A DNA stretch of 64,000 bases from Lanius collurio (GCA_020086605.1 JACBWW010000022.1:5705358-5769357); one strand, 5' to 3'; positions 9,921-23,447 are shown, counted from the first letter of the stretch. Program-made: numbers and translations. Notes: generated by a model not told the origin, from the letters alone.

Positions 9921-12900
9921 CAGCATTTTAGAGCAACTTGATCCAGGCAACTTTAGCATTTTATATTGCATCCCAAAGCTACATTGTATGCAGGTGGAAG
10001 TACAGTTTCTCAAGCCTATGTATTCTTCTCTTATATCACATCCATAGAAACACCTGTGCTAAACAACCTATGAATTCCCATTGTGAAAATAGTTTCTGAA
10101 TTTATCCACTTTCTTGGAAAAAAATACTGGTCCCATGATGGACTGGAGTAAAACAAAGAGTTTGACTGTTTGAACAGACACTGCTTCAATGATACTTAAA
10201 GACTTTGTTTTATGATATTATGCCTACAGAGCTCAACTGTGCTTCTTATACATTGATACATATTTATTTCTGAGTATACATCAGACATTTTAAGAGTGAC
10301 TGAAAACTCAGAAAAGAAAAAGTGCATTTTTGAGTGGTTATCTAATTATCTGTAGAGTTAGAAACCCAGCTCATTTAAGGCAATTAAATGAAAAGCCAGT
10401 TTATAAGCTGTTTCATGGTATAAATGAACAGCCCACCAGCAAGCTGTATCCATAAAATGGAGAGATGAAACCACCAAAAATGCAGCTTGATAGACTATCA
10501 AAAGTGTACATACAGTTCCCGTTTAAAAGCAGATATTATTTCAGTTTCTTATTCATATTTATTCTTTCCCTTTGGGTAAAATTAGATAAATTAGATTCTA
10601 TATCTCTTGGCATCCTAAGACTTGACAGAGAAAATTATTCATTGCAGCAGAATGTGTAGTTAAGTCAAAAGAATTTCTGCTTACGTAGTAGATAACTTTC
10701 TTTTACCTGAAGAAAGAAAGGCTACCCAAAAGTACATGCTGTTCCCTCTGATTTTTCAGCTACTGATCCCTAATACAGCTGTATATGAAGACCTGAAGTA
10801 TATGAAGATTCTATAAAACAAATGAACTCAAAGCAGTAGTAAGCTCCGAAATTCCATTATTCCCTTTTGGAAGGGCTCAGATACAGAGTAGGAAGCTGGC
10901 TTCTTACCATCCAAAGATCACACTATACTAAACTAATTAAGGAAACATTCAATTCTGCCTGATTTAGCTCACACTATCTTATTCTGGCTGTGACCTCACT
11001 GTGAACATCACTTCTAATCTGCAATATGTTGTGCTTATACTTTCACAAAGTGACTTTATGTAAACAGGGAGATGGGTTGAATATGAGTACCTGTTTTCTG
11101 ATCTGTGCCTTCCCTGCCCCTGTTACTTCCAGCTAAAATCCAATTTTCCTTTCTGTGGCACTAATGCTGCCCAGCCTCCTCCTCCAGAGCTGCTGTCTGT
11201 TTGTCTGGGCTGGTGGCAGCACCTTGTACTTCACCAAGATCTGGGCCTGTCCCAAGGATCTGGGCAGTAAATGCACAGTGAATGACTGAAACACTCAGTA
11301 ATTGTGAAATGCTGGGTCTGCCAGCCCTTCCCTGTGTGGGGCTGCTAATTTAGCAACCTCCCAATTCTCACAGAAACAGTATCTTTGTAATCTTTAATCC
11401 TGTCTAATTTAGGAGCAAGACAGAGACGGACTGAACTAAGATGATTTACCAGCAGTGAATTCATACAAGCCTTTTTGGCACACTATAAGTGTGTTTCCAA
11501 ACATTCATTTTCTATGACATAATATGTGCATGACTAAAATTCACAAAGATGCCACTCTTGACAAAAAAATTCAGTGTCAGTAAGCAGAAACAGTTTATCC
11601 CTCTCTGAAAAACAACAACATGGGGAACAAATAGTGATATTTTTCCTGCTAAACTGGTAGTATTGAAGCAAACACCCATGCCACCAAAGGCAAGGAAACC
11701 TTGTCCAAATCAAAGATCTCAATGCTAAGGATGTACAAACTTGAAACTTTCAAGATGCAAAATTTGTAACAAGAAATTTCACAGATGTTGGTTATTAGAG
11801 CTGCTTGAAAGAACAAAACAGTAACAAACTAAAGAAGGAAAAAGAAAAAGAGAAAGAAGAAGCAGCAACCATTAATCCAGAATACATCAGTTTGATTAAA
11901 AAAAAAAAGCACTTATCCTAGCATAAGAGAATTCATTATTATGCCTTCTACTTTAAGGTAAGATTTCTTGAGCAAGAAGATGTCTTTTCTTCTCCCTCAT
12001 TCTTCAGTGGGAGACATGGCACTTGAATATCCCTTATTATATTTCTATTTTAAGAATTAGTGGTTTCTTGTGTATATGCAGATGAAAAAACCTAAATCTG
12101 TTTAGGTCTTCTTACATGGTTTATTATGTATGATTCACAATGTTCCTGTTAGCACTGAGAAGTGTGTCAGGTTAATAATTAGATCACAACTCTTTTCAGT
12201 GACATTGGTGAACAACAAACATGTATCTAGAAAGCTCAGGATCCCAAAGACCTCAGCCTGTTAAGGAATGCTTACGTGCCAATTTTACCTGAAATTTCAG
12301 CACAGGAGGAGCACAATGCAAATTATTCCCTTCTGGGAAGCAATGATCTGTGCAAATGGATGCTGCTGGACAGAAAATGGGCTCAAACACTTTCATTTAT
12401 TTGATCTTGTGCCTTAAAGAGCCTTTGAAATTTAATTTTCATAAATTTATTTTTGCAAATAATTAAGCTCTTTTTAGTGATCTGCTTCCTAGAGAAAGTA
12501 ATTTAAGTTTTTGGAACATCACTTAGATTAAAGAAAAGCTCATCATGTAAATAATCCATAGAAGTAATCAATTTTTCTGGAAAGACTAGGCAGTGTTAAG
12601 ATTACACTTAACATGTATGAGGGTGCTGTTTGTCATCTAGAACCTATAAAGACATTTCCCTTTTTATGGTAGTATCACCATCATACACTTTTTAATGTAT
12701 AACAGAAACCATCAGTTCTCCCCTTCCATGCTCTAATACCATTATTAGCCCTCTCCCCCTCTGCTATGTATGATCATTTTGTGTTCAGGTGTCGATGTTC
12801 CTACAATGTGCTCTGGGCCCAAATAACCCTTCTATGCACTTCTGCAGGAAACAGAAATTTGGAAAGTCTCTCCAAGGTCAAACTACCTGTCCTGCCTAAA

Positions 12901-13560
12901 CAAGGGTCAGTTCTGTTCTGAGCCACTGATTTAAAAACTTCCAGTGACAATGTAACCACAGAAAATGCTCTGGAAGCGTGCTCATGCTAATATTTGTGCC
13001 TCAATAAGGCCATTTCATAAGTTGTTTTTAAATATAAGAGTTAAAAATCTTGCCTTAATTTCAGAGATGCATGCCTGGAAGTGCTTCCATTTAATGGACT
13101 CCATTTGAGTCTGCTTAGTGACCTACCTGAGTTAAATATTTTTGGAAAATAAAGGGAGTAACATGTACTGGACATAAACTCTAAAAAATGAGGTTACTCT
13201 TCCCTTCCCCAGCCTCTTAGGAGGAACTGGGTAAGACAAGTGCCACCTAAGGTAAACATACTGATCAAATCTTCATGGATTTCAGGTAAGACCTCCAATA
13301 TTTGTGCTCTGTGCAAGAAAACACAGAGCGTGACAGATGGTTTGCTTGCCTATCTACAAACACCACTAGAGTTGTCTAAACATCCTACAGAGGTCTAGCT
13401 TCTAGCCCCAAACTAATATTATACATGATAATATTATATCCTAGGGATTCTGGGACTTCCCAAAACATTACTGCATAAGAAGAGACAGAAAATTAATCTC
13501 TGCCATAATCTCATGAAGGGTGAGCTGAGGTTGACTGTTTCCCAATGGAGATAAGAGAGC
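9921..13560. other. AT-rich non-coding stretch with a weak GC patch near 11.1-11.3 kb
   Basis: No gene is supported. About 11100-11330 is richer in G and C and contains CTG/CCTCC-type wording without open-frame or repeat-family support. A 32-bp homopurine run at 11831-11862 is listed separately. Confidence 0.55.
11831..11862 (+). repeat. 32-bp homopurine tract
   Basis: All 32 bases are A or G on the plus strand, with GAA/AAAG-rich wording. Long homopurine-homopyrimidine tracts can adopt triplex (H-DNA) structure. It is also simply a decayed GA-rich microsatellite. Confidence 0.85.
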
Positions 13561-13728
13561 AAGAACCCATCTGACACAGCCTGCAGAGCTGGGTGTGCCA
13601 CAGCTGCTCTGGCTGGCCCATTCAGCTGCTGAACTGCATTTGTTCCATACCTGTTTGCTGCACAGGCTGCTGCTGTTGCACCGTGCTGAAAGCAAGCACA
13701 AATCAGAACTGAGCTCAGCTCTGCCATT
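13561..13728. other. GC-richer patch with CTG-rich wording
   Basis: This block is richer in G and C, with repeated CTGC/GCTG motifs and GCTGCTGCTGTTGC near 13670. Two overlapping minus-strand open frames (97 and 99 codons) fall over it in different frames, which argues that neither is real coding sequence. No repeat family is recognised. Confidence 0.4.
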
Positions 13729-15154
13729 TTGTATTTCTGATTTAAAACTTGTATTTATGTACTTCACCCATTAACTGGAAGCTATGCCTGTAGCTGGAAC
13801 TATAAATCACCAGTACACTAGAAATGTGAAGAAATCTAGTTGTAAAAGTGCAGAGAGGAAGTGCCGAAATAAAGTAAGTTGGCAGAAAATAATATAGCAA
13901 ATCTCATTAACACATTGTGGAACAACCTTGTAAGTTAAAAAAGACAGATATTTAAAGCATGTTTAATTGACATGCAATTTTTCAGTATATACCAAGGAAA
14001 AGTTTATGGTATAAAAGTACTGACAACTGGAAGTTATCTACAGAATTTTATAAGAAAGTACTTGCAGATGGAAATGTAAATTACATTTCAGACAAAACAG
14101 CCAGTGCAATAAAAGTGGCTTTTAATAAAACATGAATGCAGTTGGGTTTTGCCAGTTAGTTTAAGAAAAAACATAATTATTCTTTTTCTAGCTAATATGT
14201 ATCACTGAACAACTGCACTTTGCTATTATACATTGCAATTATTTTGATTAGTTATATTTTTGTTTTAAAAATGTTTTATTAATTAGATTCTTTTGAAATC
14301 AAGATCTATGTTTCTTTCAGCTACACATTATGACCTAAAAGTATAAAGACAGTTTTTGCAGAATTGCTCTTACATATCCTTGAAGGGAAGATTAAAACAA
14401 ATTACTGAGCTCATTTCTTTGAACATCCAAAATATCACTAATCACCCCACAACATCCAAAGCATCAGTTGTCAGATAATGTTTAATCAAGATTATTTTGG
14501 TAAAAGAGACTAACTTGAATCTCGTTAGGAAAAGGTGTCAGACAAAATATATTTTCAGATTACACAAACCATTCCAACTTTTGCAGACAAACCCCAAGCA
14601 GGTATCAGGTTTTCATGCTGTCTTTGTGCCTGGAAATGTGAACAAGGTGCAATAAAAGACTATGGAGAGCATACAACAAACTCATACCTCCATATTGCAG
14701 AGAAACACATTCACATGCCTAAAGTCAGCAAATAACAAGGTCTCTGGAATTATGTGAGCACTTAACAGACATGCATTCTTAATAGTAAGATTAAAAAGGT
14801 CACTTGTTCTCTGTCATGATTAGCAATATAATACCAACCCTCAGAGGATAGAGTTTCTCAGCCTACGAGAATTCAGCTTGAAGAAATAAATGTGATACTG
14901 AATTTGAGAAAGACTAAAAGCCTGGCAAACAAATTGCTAAAGGACAAGATAAGTCTGATACTCGACTGTTTTGGTTCAAAGGTGATTCAGGATGGCATAT
15001 GAAAAGCAATCTAGGCTACAAATGTTACTTTTGTGCAGCAAATTAAACAAGCTCATCACCATTCAAAGTATTGCAGTGAAACACAACATTTTAAAAAAAT
15101 ATTCCATCTGTATATTTGATCAATTGAGGAATTCTGTACAGTGGGGTTTTCTGA
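13729..15154. other. AT-rich non-coding stretch
   Basis: Nothing is recognised beyond scattered AT-rich words. Confidence 0.55.
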
Positions 15155-15220
15155 GACACTGAATTCAAGACAGTGAAGACATTTCTACGACAGTGAATTC
15201 AAAGTGAAGTGCATTTCTCC
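15155..15220 (+). repeat. Imperfect tandem duplication, about 33 bp x 2
   Basis: Unit 1 (15155-15188) and unit 2 (15189-15220) share GACA(C/G)TGAATTCAA, a GTGAAG core and an ATTTCT end, with small indels. This indicates a local duplication followed by divergence. Confidence 0.8.
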
Positions 15221-18200
15221 TAGATACAGCAGCCAAGCAGATCAAATGTCTTTCTTAAGTATTTTTTAAGGGTACAAGCTGATAAAAAAAAACCCCTCTC
15301 AATCTCTATGTCTTACTGCCTGTGTTCCAGCAAAAATTGGATTGCACAAAAACTTGCTTTGAATTGATTGAAAGTGACACTGGAAATAACAAGTAAAGGT
15401 AAGGCAGGATCAAGGTGAAAAGGAAACCTCACCTATGAAAAAAGCCTTTTGCAGATTTGTCTACGACAGCAAGAAGTAAAGATCATGCACTGGATTCTTC
15501 TTGATTGATCACAAGAGAATCAAGTGAAATAACAGTACAGATGTAAGAAGTGATGCCACCCAACTTTGAACACAATAATAAATACTTTTATACAATATAA
15601 AAAATACAATCTTTTTTTTTGGTTTTTAAAGAATTTCTTGCCCAATGTGTTCACCCCATTCTGAGGCAGAACTTCAACCTAAAGATAAATTTTGAAATTT
15701 GCATATATTTATTATAAGCAACATTACTTTTTATTATTTCTAGACTTTAAATTTGAATCATTAAACTTCATTTCTATCATGCTGGAGAAATCATATTCAC
15801 TTCTCTATCATCTCTCGCTTTTGCAATCATTAAAAAGCCACCATAAGATAAGGAGAAATGATTATTTCAAAAGCCACAGAACATAGGGAAAAGACAATAA
15901 ATAGTTTTAGTTTTGTAACTCTTGGCAAGAGGATATGACAGGGAGATTAGCCCTTCAAAAAACCTGCATTAATAAGATTGCTGTTGTTTCCTCTTTTCTT
16001 ATTTTTCTCCCCAAACTTTCATTATCCTCAAATAGAAAGAAAACCTTAACAATTTGAAGCTCTATTCATATTTAAACTATCTGTACTACAAAGTTTCAAA
16101 AGGCAAAGTGGTTAGCATAGTGCAAAATAAAAGTAAACTAAGAGTTTAAAATAGAGGATATTCTTATATCAACTCATAATCTACTTGCTATGGCACTGGT
16201 ATTAAAAATATACTGTACTACTCTGGATACTCCTTTCACTGAAAAACTTTGATGGCTGAATACAAATCTGTTACTGCATCTGCTGCTACACATTTTTTTT
16301 TACTTTGCTTTATATCAAAACACTTGAATGACACTTGTTTATCTGAAAAATATTCCAGACTTCCACTATTAATAGTCCTACTGCAGTGACAGAACTTCCC
16401 CACATCCAGACTCCTGAATCCCAGAGTCTTTAGGTTAACGATGTTCACTGCAGAGAACTAAACAATGAAAACCACGAAACAAACAGGAAGGTTACAACCA
16501 GAGCACTGCATTATGAAATGATATTCTGATGCAATTTTGTAGGTTTTGTTTTATAGACGGAAATAAACAAAGGAAAAAAATGGTCAAGGGAACAACTTAT
16601 TCATGGTCTTTTATCACGCAGTTTGCTGAATGAAAATGGTTCAGGATCTAAAGACAAGCTAAATTCTTGCACAATATTTCAGCAGTGTTACTGCTGAGCA
16701 AAATCCCAGTGAAGCACAAAGTCAGGAGAATGCTTTACCTTCCCCCACTCCCCAGATCTAAAAGAAGATGGAGAGTTTAGTTTTGATTTTATTATGATAC
16801 AGAGAAAGTTGATTCTATTAAAAATTAAAGATTTTGTTTCATCTAAAACTGTCCAGCACTTTCCAGGCTCACTCAATACACAAGAAAAAGTTAAACATGG
16901 CTCAACAAGAAAGGAAAAAAAAAAGGCACAGAGATGCCCCCATTGATCACTACTTTGCCCACAAATTTGGGATAGTTCCCAACCACAGTAGCCCATGAGC
17001 CCCTTTCCTCTGCAGCTGCCTGGTCTGGGGTATCACCACGTGCATTAAGCACAGCACCCTCTTCCCTGGGTATAGTGGGAGGCAAATTGTTTTCATCATT
17101 CAGTAACAGCAACAGTAGGAAGTAAAGCTCTGCAAAGCAGCTTTGACTTAGAGGAGAATTAAGACATTAGTGTAAATCTGTTCCTGTGACTTTACATAAA
17201 TGTATGTTTTTCTTTAAGTTATGTAAAGAAGACTTGTTCATGCACATGACAAAATCCCTGGAGCCTGTTCTGTGAAAATTTCTGTATATTCTTTTTTTTA
17301 TGCCAAGTCTACTTTTATACATGCACACACGGAATGGGAATGCACACATCACATGCTAGAAGCAAGCAAAGAGCATTGTGAGAAACAGAAAACCTGCAAG
17401 TTAATTAATAATCAATTTATAATCTCTCTCAATGTACTATTTTATTTTTTTTTATAAAAGCAGATGTTCAAGTATAGTACTTACTAAAATCCCAGTTTCT
17501 ACCTATAATACAGTGATGTCCTTGGTTACATGACCACAACCAAGACCTTAGATGTAAAAAAAAAACATATGGAAGCACTAAGATAGATGTTATAAATTAA
17601 TTCAGGTTGGTTGTAGATTAAGGCTAAACCAGATTTTTACATGCAAAATACCTGAAAAATTATTTTACAACACTATAATTTGGCAATTACAAACAGAACC
17701 CAAGAAAATAAAATCCTAAGCATCTGCTAAAACAGGATCTGGTCTACCATATAGGAATGTTTGATTAGCCTTTTCGCCTGACAATTTTTAATCCTAATAC
17801 TTTTGGAGGTTTAAGGCATTAATAGAACAACTTGTTATTGTTATTTCTGTTTTGATCCTTTAACAGAGAATAATATCTGTGTTAACATAAATTCAAGCAA
17901 TGTGAGATGCATGGAATGTTTTTACCAATGAAGTAATTTTCATTAATAGGCCATGCTGGCATAACACAGTAAGAATGAAAGAGAAGTTAGCAGCTAATAT
18001 TGGGCTCATACATAAACTTTAAACTAGACTGAATTAAGAAAGTAATATTTACTCAGTAGCATTTTTAAATTATTTCTTTTTCCTGTCAACAGACCAAATT
18101 TCTTGATTTTTACAGTATATTTATGTAAACAAATAGACATTTTCCTACCACTGGTTTCCCTGATTCATACCATATATTTAAGAAGCCATCATTTTCCAGT

Positions 18201-19099
18201 GAAGGAAAAAATGGTAATTTATTAACACTGTTTCATGAAAATACAGGCTGCATTTTTAAGGGAACAAAATTATTAACATAATAAATGACTATTCAAGCTC
18301 ATTGTGAATAAACCCACAGCTAACTACTTGAATATCTTGATCCAAAATGCTATTTAAAGGCCTGTGCTTATTTCCAGCTGACTGTGATTTTGTATGGAAA
18401 TAGCTCCTACAAGTGAGGTTGAAATAAAGTTCTGTAAGTAATACTTCTAAGATACAATGCATTCTGTGTCTTATTGGCTCTAGAAAATCATGTTAAGAAC
18501 ACAGTTTGTTTGTAAGTGAAAATTTTACAATGAAACAAAATCTGATTTTTCTTCATGATAAGCAATTCTTTTGACTTTCAATGTAAGCTGGTTGAGATTA
18601 GGATATGTTTGTAGTCACTTAGAAAAACATCATGTAAATCCCACTCCTCTTTTTTTCCATATGAAAAGTTCATCTCACTTTGTATATATCTTTTCCAGTG
18701 AACCTCATCAGCTTTTAAAAATAATGGGAAATGCACTATAACAAAAGCAAACATATTTCAAAATTTGAAATCTATTCAAATGACATTTGTAGAACATAGG
18801 CCTTAAGCGGCTTTGAAAAGAGAGGTAATTAAAGAAGGAAAAGTGGAAATTGTTTGTGCAGGTTTCTGTTTACTAGCAAGACACCAAATTTTTTAATTTT
18901 CCTTGCCTCCTCATCAACAGTTCAGTTGTTAACCTGTCCATCAGAAAAAGAGGGAATTATTATGAAGCCCACATTCTTCCATTCCCTCCCCCCTCTGGCA
19001 GGTTATCATCTCGCACTGTTAAAGTTAACATCACTTCTATACGTTTCTATAGTGTCCCAAAGCCTGTTTATTCTCATGAAAAAGCAAGGTGACAGTCCA
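15221..19099. other. AT-rich non-coding stretch
   Basis: No gene is supported. A perfect CACGTG E-box lies at 17037-17042 in a slightly GC-richer spot. An 18-bp word at 17481-17498 recurs exactly at 24158-24175. Confidence 0.55.
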
Positions 19100-19260
19100 A
19101 GCTGAGAGCTCCCCCTTTGCAGTTTCTGCCCCTGACCCCGCAGCTCGGCTCTGCAGCATGGCCACGTCCCAGCTTCTCTGTCAGCCACCACATCAGGGCA
19201 GTCTGCCCACACTGCCTTCTGCTTTGCCAATTCAGCCATCAGGTTCTGCCATCACAAAAT
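19100..19260. other. Small GC-richer patch
   Basis: This roughly 160-bp patch is GC-rich with a few CpGs (around 19138 and 19145). Open frames of 77-83 codons overlap it on both strands, in different frames. That pattern reflects base composition rather than coding. No repeat or gene is recognised. Confidence 0.4.
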
Positions 19261-20236
19261 TGAGGAACAGATCTCTTGCACTCACACTTCAACATGATAT
19301 CAAAGACTCAATAAAATTTGCCTGAGGCAGTTTTTGGGTTTAGTTTTCGAAATCTCCTGTGTGTCCCAAACTCTAATCCCAGTGCTCAGGGCAGCGTGCT
19401 AAGTCAGCTCCCATGTTTTACAGCTAACCTTTGTTAAGCCCTTACAGTGGTTTCCCACATTGAAGAACTAGAAAGGCAGGTGCAGTGTAAAACTTTGCTA
19501 TAAATCCATTTGAATGCACATTAGATTTTATATGAGCCAATATGCTCACCAAATCTGTGACTGAGAAAATCTATCACCTTTCCTGCAGGTCAGAGGAGTC
19601 TTCCCAAGGCTATATTTGGCTGACAGCTGAGTCTGTCCCTTTACCTGAACGTACATCTCCTGAATAAAGGCAGGCAGTAACAACTTCTCTCTCTCTCTGA
19701 CGTTTGGGCCATAGCTCTTGCATGGTCCAAAAAGCCTCCCCTGTAATGCAAATCTTGAGTGAGGTCACCTGATCAGTTTTCAGGTGATTTAGAATACTGT
19801 GGTAAAATCTAGGAGAGTCCAGGTATGATTCCCATAGGAGAGGTGAGCATACAGATAAATTTTCATCAGGAAGGGAGGTGTTCTTCAATTGGTCAAATGA
19901 AATAATTAATTTTTCAAGAGAAAATAAAATCCATCTTAGAGTTAAAAATGTAAAGGTAGGGAAGTAGGAATGCACCTGGATTTCTGCTTTGTTAGATGTT
20001 TGCTGTGGAAACAATCTGCTCAATTTTAACGAGAGTTGACATCACTGAGAAAATTCCCTGCCATCATTTCACAACTAGTTTTTTTTGCTGTTTTTTTGAG
20101 CTATATTTTTAAATACTGAGTTAAAATTTTTAAGTTCCTAACTTTCTAAGTAATTATAAAGGAAGAAGGAAATTCCTCGAAGTAGTAACACTGAGGAGCT
20201 GTAATTGGGTTATGGAGATATCTTATTATCTATGCT
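19261..20236. other. Non-coding stretch holding the window's longest open frame
   Basis: The minus strand at 19610-20023 has a 137-codon ATG-initiated frame, the longest in the window. I see no domain, signal peptide or repeated motif in it. One end is a (CT)n run (19685-19698) read as Arg-Glu repeats. It is most economically a chance frame, though a relic of an unrecognised element cannot be excluded. Confidence 0.4.
19685..19698. repeat. (CT)7 microsatellite
   Basis: Seven CT units run from 19685 to 19698. It is short and probably only weakly variable. Confidence 0.9.
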
Positions 20237-20237
20237 G

Positions 20238-20272
20238 CCTTTTTTTTCCCCTTTTTTTTCCTTTAATTTCAG
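20238..20272 (+). promoter_or_regulatory. Splice-acceptor-like polypyrimidine tract
   Basis: A 27-bp run of T and C is followed by TAATTTCAG ending at 20272, which is a textbook-looking 3' splice site. Downstream of it one frame stays open to 20435 and begins with an ATG at 20274. No donor, homologue or known exon was recognised, so this may be decoy sequence. Confidence 0.3.
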
Positions 20273-20997
20273 AATGGCAAGTTTCAGTGCTGTTGAATGC
20301 CAGCCAAAAATTCAAGGTGGTATGAAACATTTAAATACATTACTTTTTAACAATGCCGAGAAACAGAATGGCACTGTTTTAATAGCCATATGTCATAAAG
20401 ACTATTTTTATTTAGGAAAATCTATTTTAATTTAAATATCATAAGCCCATGAGCTATAACAAACAATATTTTTTTTCCATGTGCTTGGAATTATTGCAAA
20501 GAAAACTTACTTCTCCTCCCCCTCCTTTAGAAGTCTGAATATACATGTGTGTTTATGAGCGTGTGTCTGTTTACGGTGATGGAAGGAAACCACTAAACTC
20601 CATTAGTTAATGCAATGGCAAAATACCAAAAAGGAGGTCTTCCCCTGGGGTTGCTTTTTATCCCATGTCTTTCACTAGTCCATTTTCCATATAATCCCCT
20701 TGCAACAGCTCTCCACAGCAAGCTGCTAGTGGTAACAGCATCAACCCAGATGAAGTGGAAAGTTGCTATAATTTCTTTCATCTGCGCTTTTCACAAATTC
20801 ATGTGCTGAAGGAAAGTTCCCCCTACCAGGTGCTAAGATATGGAAATGTGTGTGCATTTGTGAGCACTGACCTGGGCTGGGCACTGGAAGGAGAATTACA
20901 GGCTCCCTTCTAAGTCCTTGAGCAGAATCACTCACAATTCACTTGGCAGACCATATTTCTCCTGCATCTTTTCCAGTGTAGAACACCAAGGAAACAA
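20273..20997. other. AT-rich non-coding stretch
   Basis: Apart from the open frame following the acceptor-like site, only a second CT-rich tract (about 20511-20530, ending in TTTAG) is notable. Several short overlapping frames around 20600-20930 on both strands look spurious. Confidence 0.5.
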
Positions 20998-21011
20998 GTG
21001 TGTGTGTGTGG
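20998..21011. repeat. (GT)n microsatellite, short
   Basis: Six to seven GT units, the longest pure GT run I noticed in the window. Confidence 0.9.
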
Positions 21012-21839
21012 GTCCTGCTAGGTTTTTGAAATTTTCATTTAATTATTCATCAAAGTCTGCAAACAGCTATCAATAGTGAAATTGGCATTTAACTTCTCAG
21101 AATCTTTTAAAATTTCTTTGCAATATAGAATGTAGGAGTTCAAGGGCCAATTTATAGTTACTTCAGGTACTCATAACATGATTATACACATCTGATACTT
21201 TACAGGACTTCAGTGCTAAATTGCAGATGGCAAACATTGCTCACATTGGACTGTGTTGTGAGATACAAAGGGTCACAGTGAAAGAAATAGAATTTTGAAA
21301 AAAATCAGGCTTTTCCATAACCATTAAACACAAACAAAATCCATTATATGCTCACCAACACTCGAAGCAAACAGAAAGCAACCCTATATGCTTAAAATGG
21401 AATTTCCTTTTCTAAAGAGGTTTTACAAATAAATTAGCCTGGCCCTTGAACTAGTAAGAATAATATATGCAACTAAAGTCATCAAGCAATTTAGAAAAGT
21501 CTGAGTGGAAACGATGTAATTCATGCTAAAGAAAACAAAGTTTTTAATAAACCAGCAATGAAACCTAATATAATCAATCATCTGCTGTTTTAGAGAATTC
21601 CACTAAAATTCACATGTATTTCTATTTTCAGAGTTGAGATATAGTCTAAACCAAGAATTTTATACTAGCAAAATTACATTTTCAGTAAAAAACAGAAAAA
21701 CAACAAAAAAACCCCACAATAATATGTCCAACCTTTATATTCTAATTCACTTTGCTTCACAATGGTACACTGATGATGAGAAACAAAGCAGAGTCCTTAG
21801 GCAAGAATCTACTTTGTCTTTAAAATTGCCTTAGAATTC

Positions 21840-22180
21840 TACTTAAGACAGGCAGCTTTCAGGAAGGAGGACATCTGAGAACATGAAGGCCTCTTCACCC
21901 TTGTTACCCACTCACTCTGGGGCTCGGGACAACTCATGAAATTCTTTTTCTCTACCAAGTGTGGAGGTGTCCAAGGCTCAGTGGGGCACCCTGCAAAGAT
22001 CTCCTCTCCCCAAGAGCTCCTGGTGCAATGTCTCGAGCAGAGGAGAAGCCCGTGGTTGCCACAGCACTGGGGTGTGTGCCAGATGTGCAGTCTGGCTGTG
22101 GGAGCAGAGGAGTCCCGAATTCCCAGCGGCACCTGAGGCTCACAGCCCTTTCCCATTGTCATTGTCCAAGCAGGCAATTA
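21840..22180. other. GC-richer patch with multiple overlapping open frames
   Basis: About 340 bp is markedly richer in G and C, with several CpGs (near 21923, 22034, 22050, 22116 and 22127). Five open frames of 63-112 codons overlap here on both strands, which is the signature of low stop-codon density rather than a gene. It may be a remnant of an older GC-rich insertion, but I recognise no family. Confidence 0.4.
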
Positions 22181-22379
22181 TCATTTATGCCCCAAACAGA
22201 ACAACTTGGTACAGCCCTTGTCTGCTAAAAGGATATCTTCCTAATCTCTCTGTATCCAGTCTGGTGCTGTTTACATAAAACTTCAGAATTATTATTAAAC
22301 ATAAACTAAAGTTGCTCTTCTAAACCAAACATCTTTGAACTTCAGTCAGGCCTCCTCAAACAAATAAGCTGTTTTGAGA

Positions 22380-22900
22380 ATTATTTCCAGGGCGATGCCT
22401 GTTGCCATAGAGATGACATTAAGTGAAAAGGACAAAAAATATAGAGGGTGATAAACTGCATAGTTGGATGACACACTTGACTTCCAAGTCTGTGTTCAAA
22501 TAAGGCATACATGCCAAGATTTTTTATGAAAGACAAAATTAAAATGTATCACTATCAAGCTGTAACTGACAAGGTATTGTGTGGCGGCTGTTAACATAAT
22601 GCTCCATATATTTATTGTTTGTCATTTTTCTGGCCCTGATAAAGGTCTTTTAGAGCTGTAAATCATACCATTAAATCTGCCACTAGGAACAGAGGCTGTT
22701 TGGAGAATGAAAAGAAAAGACGAAACTGAATCACTACTTACAGGTTTCTGCTTCATGACAGACCTTAACTATCACATCAGAGATGACATTTATTCTTTGA
22801 ATTTGGCACATTTTCAAACACTACACTGTTGGCTTATGACCTAACTTAAGAAAAAAATTCTCTTGAGGAGTAGGCTGTTTACCATGGTGATGTGTTGTAC
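22380..22900. promoter_or_regulatory. Candidate conserved non-coding element with RFX-like sites
   Basis: An RFX/X-box-like GTTGCCATAGAGAT lies at 22401-22414, close to the common GTTGCCATGGAGAC form. A second, TTACCATGGTGAT, lies at 22879-22891. Between them the sequence is complex, with few simple tracts. RFX factors bind such sites in ciliary and other promoters. Conservation cannot be judged without alignment, so the regulatory call is inference. Confidence 0.3.
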
Positions 22901-23026
22901 AGACCCGATATTCAGTTAAGTACGGTTTAATACAACATGAACTTATTCAAAGGTTTAAAAATATTGGTTCACTCATAACAAGCATTTCTACCTAAAAAAA
23001 TTAGCTTTCTACCCACATCCTATTTA

Positions 23027-23074
23027 TGAAGGGTCTACAATATTTTTGTGTGAAGGGTCTACAACATTATCATG
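23027..23074 (+). repeat. Tandem duplication, 24 bp x 2
   Basis: Two adjacent units both start TGAAGGGTCTACAA (23027 and 23051) and then diverge. This is a recent-looking local duplication. Confidence 0.85.
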
Positions 23075-23430
23075 ATGATCTTGATTGGTATTAGTTGCAA
23101 AAAATGCGATAAATCATCTGCTTATGTTCCTGCCTGGATATTTTGATCAACACCTTCTAAACACAGGCTTAGAGACACCTAAACCTGACACCATTCAGGA
23201 GTAATGCAAAGTGATACAAATACTGATAGACATCAGATGGGAAAAATATGATGTACTTCACACAGTGGAAAATACTTTCTTAATACTCTCAGTATAGAAA
23301 CTGCTTTATTAATGTAGACCACCAGAAGGATCATAATCCACATCACCCAGGCACAACATCCTGTCTCACCACTGCCCATACCAAAGGAGAGAGGTGAAAT
23401 AACCAGAGAAACACAAAACCCCAAACACTG

Positions 23431-23447
23431 ACAACAACAACAACAAA
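23431..23447. repeat. (ACA)n trinucleotide repeat
   Basis: Between five and six ACA units, slightly extended by AAC on the 3' side. Confidence 0.9.

Noticed and set aside
19610..20023. 137-codon open frame, minus strand, the longest in the window
   Set aside because: It has no recognisable domain, no neighbouring gene structure, and partly encodes a (CT)n simple repeat. Its length is plausible by chance in 64 kb over six frames.
21839..22278. Six overlapping open frames over a GC-rich patch
   Set aside because: Frames on both strands over the same bases cannot all be real. None has a recognisable product.
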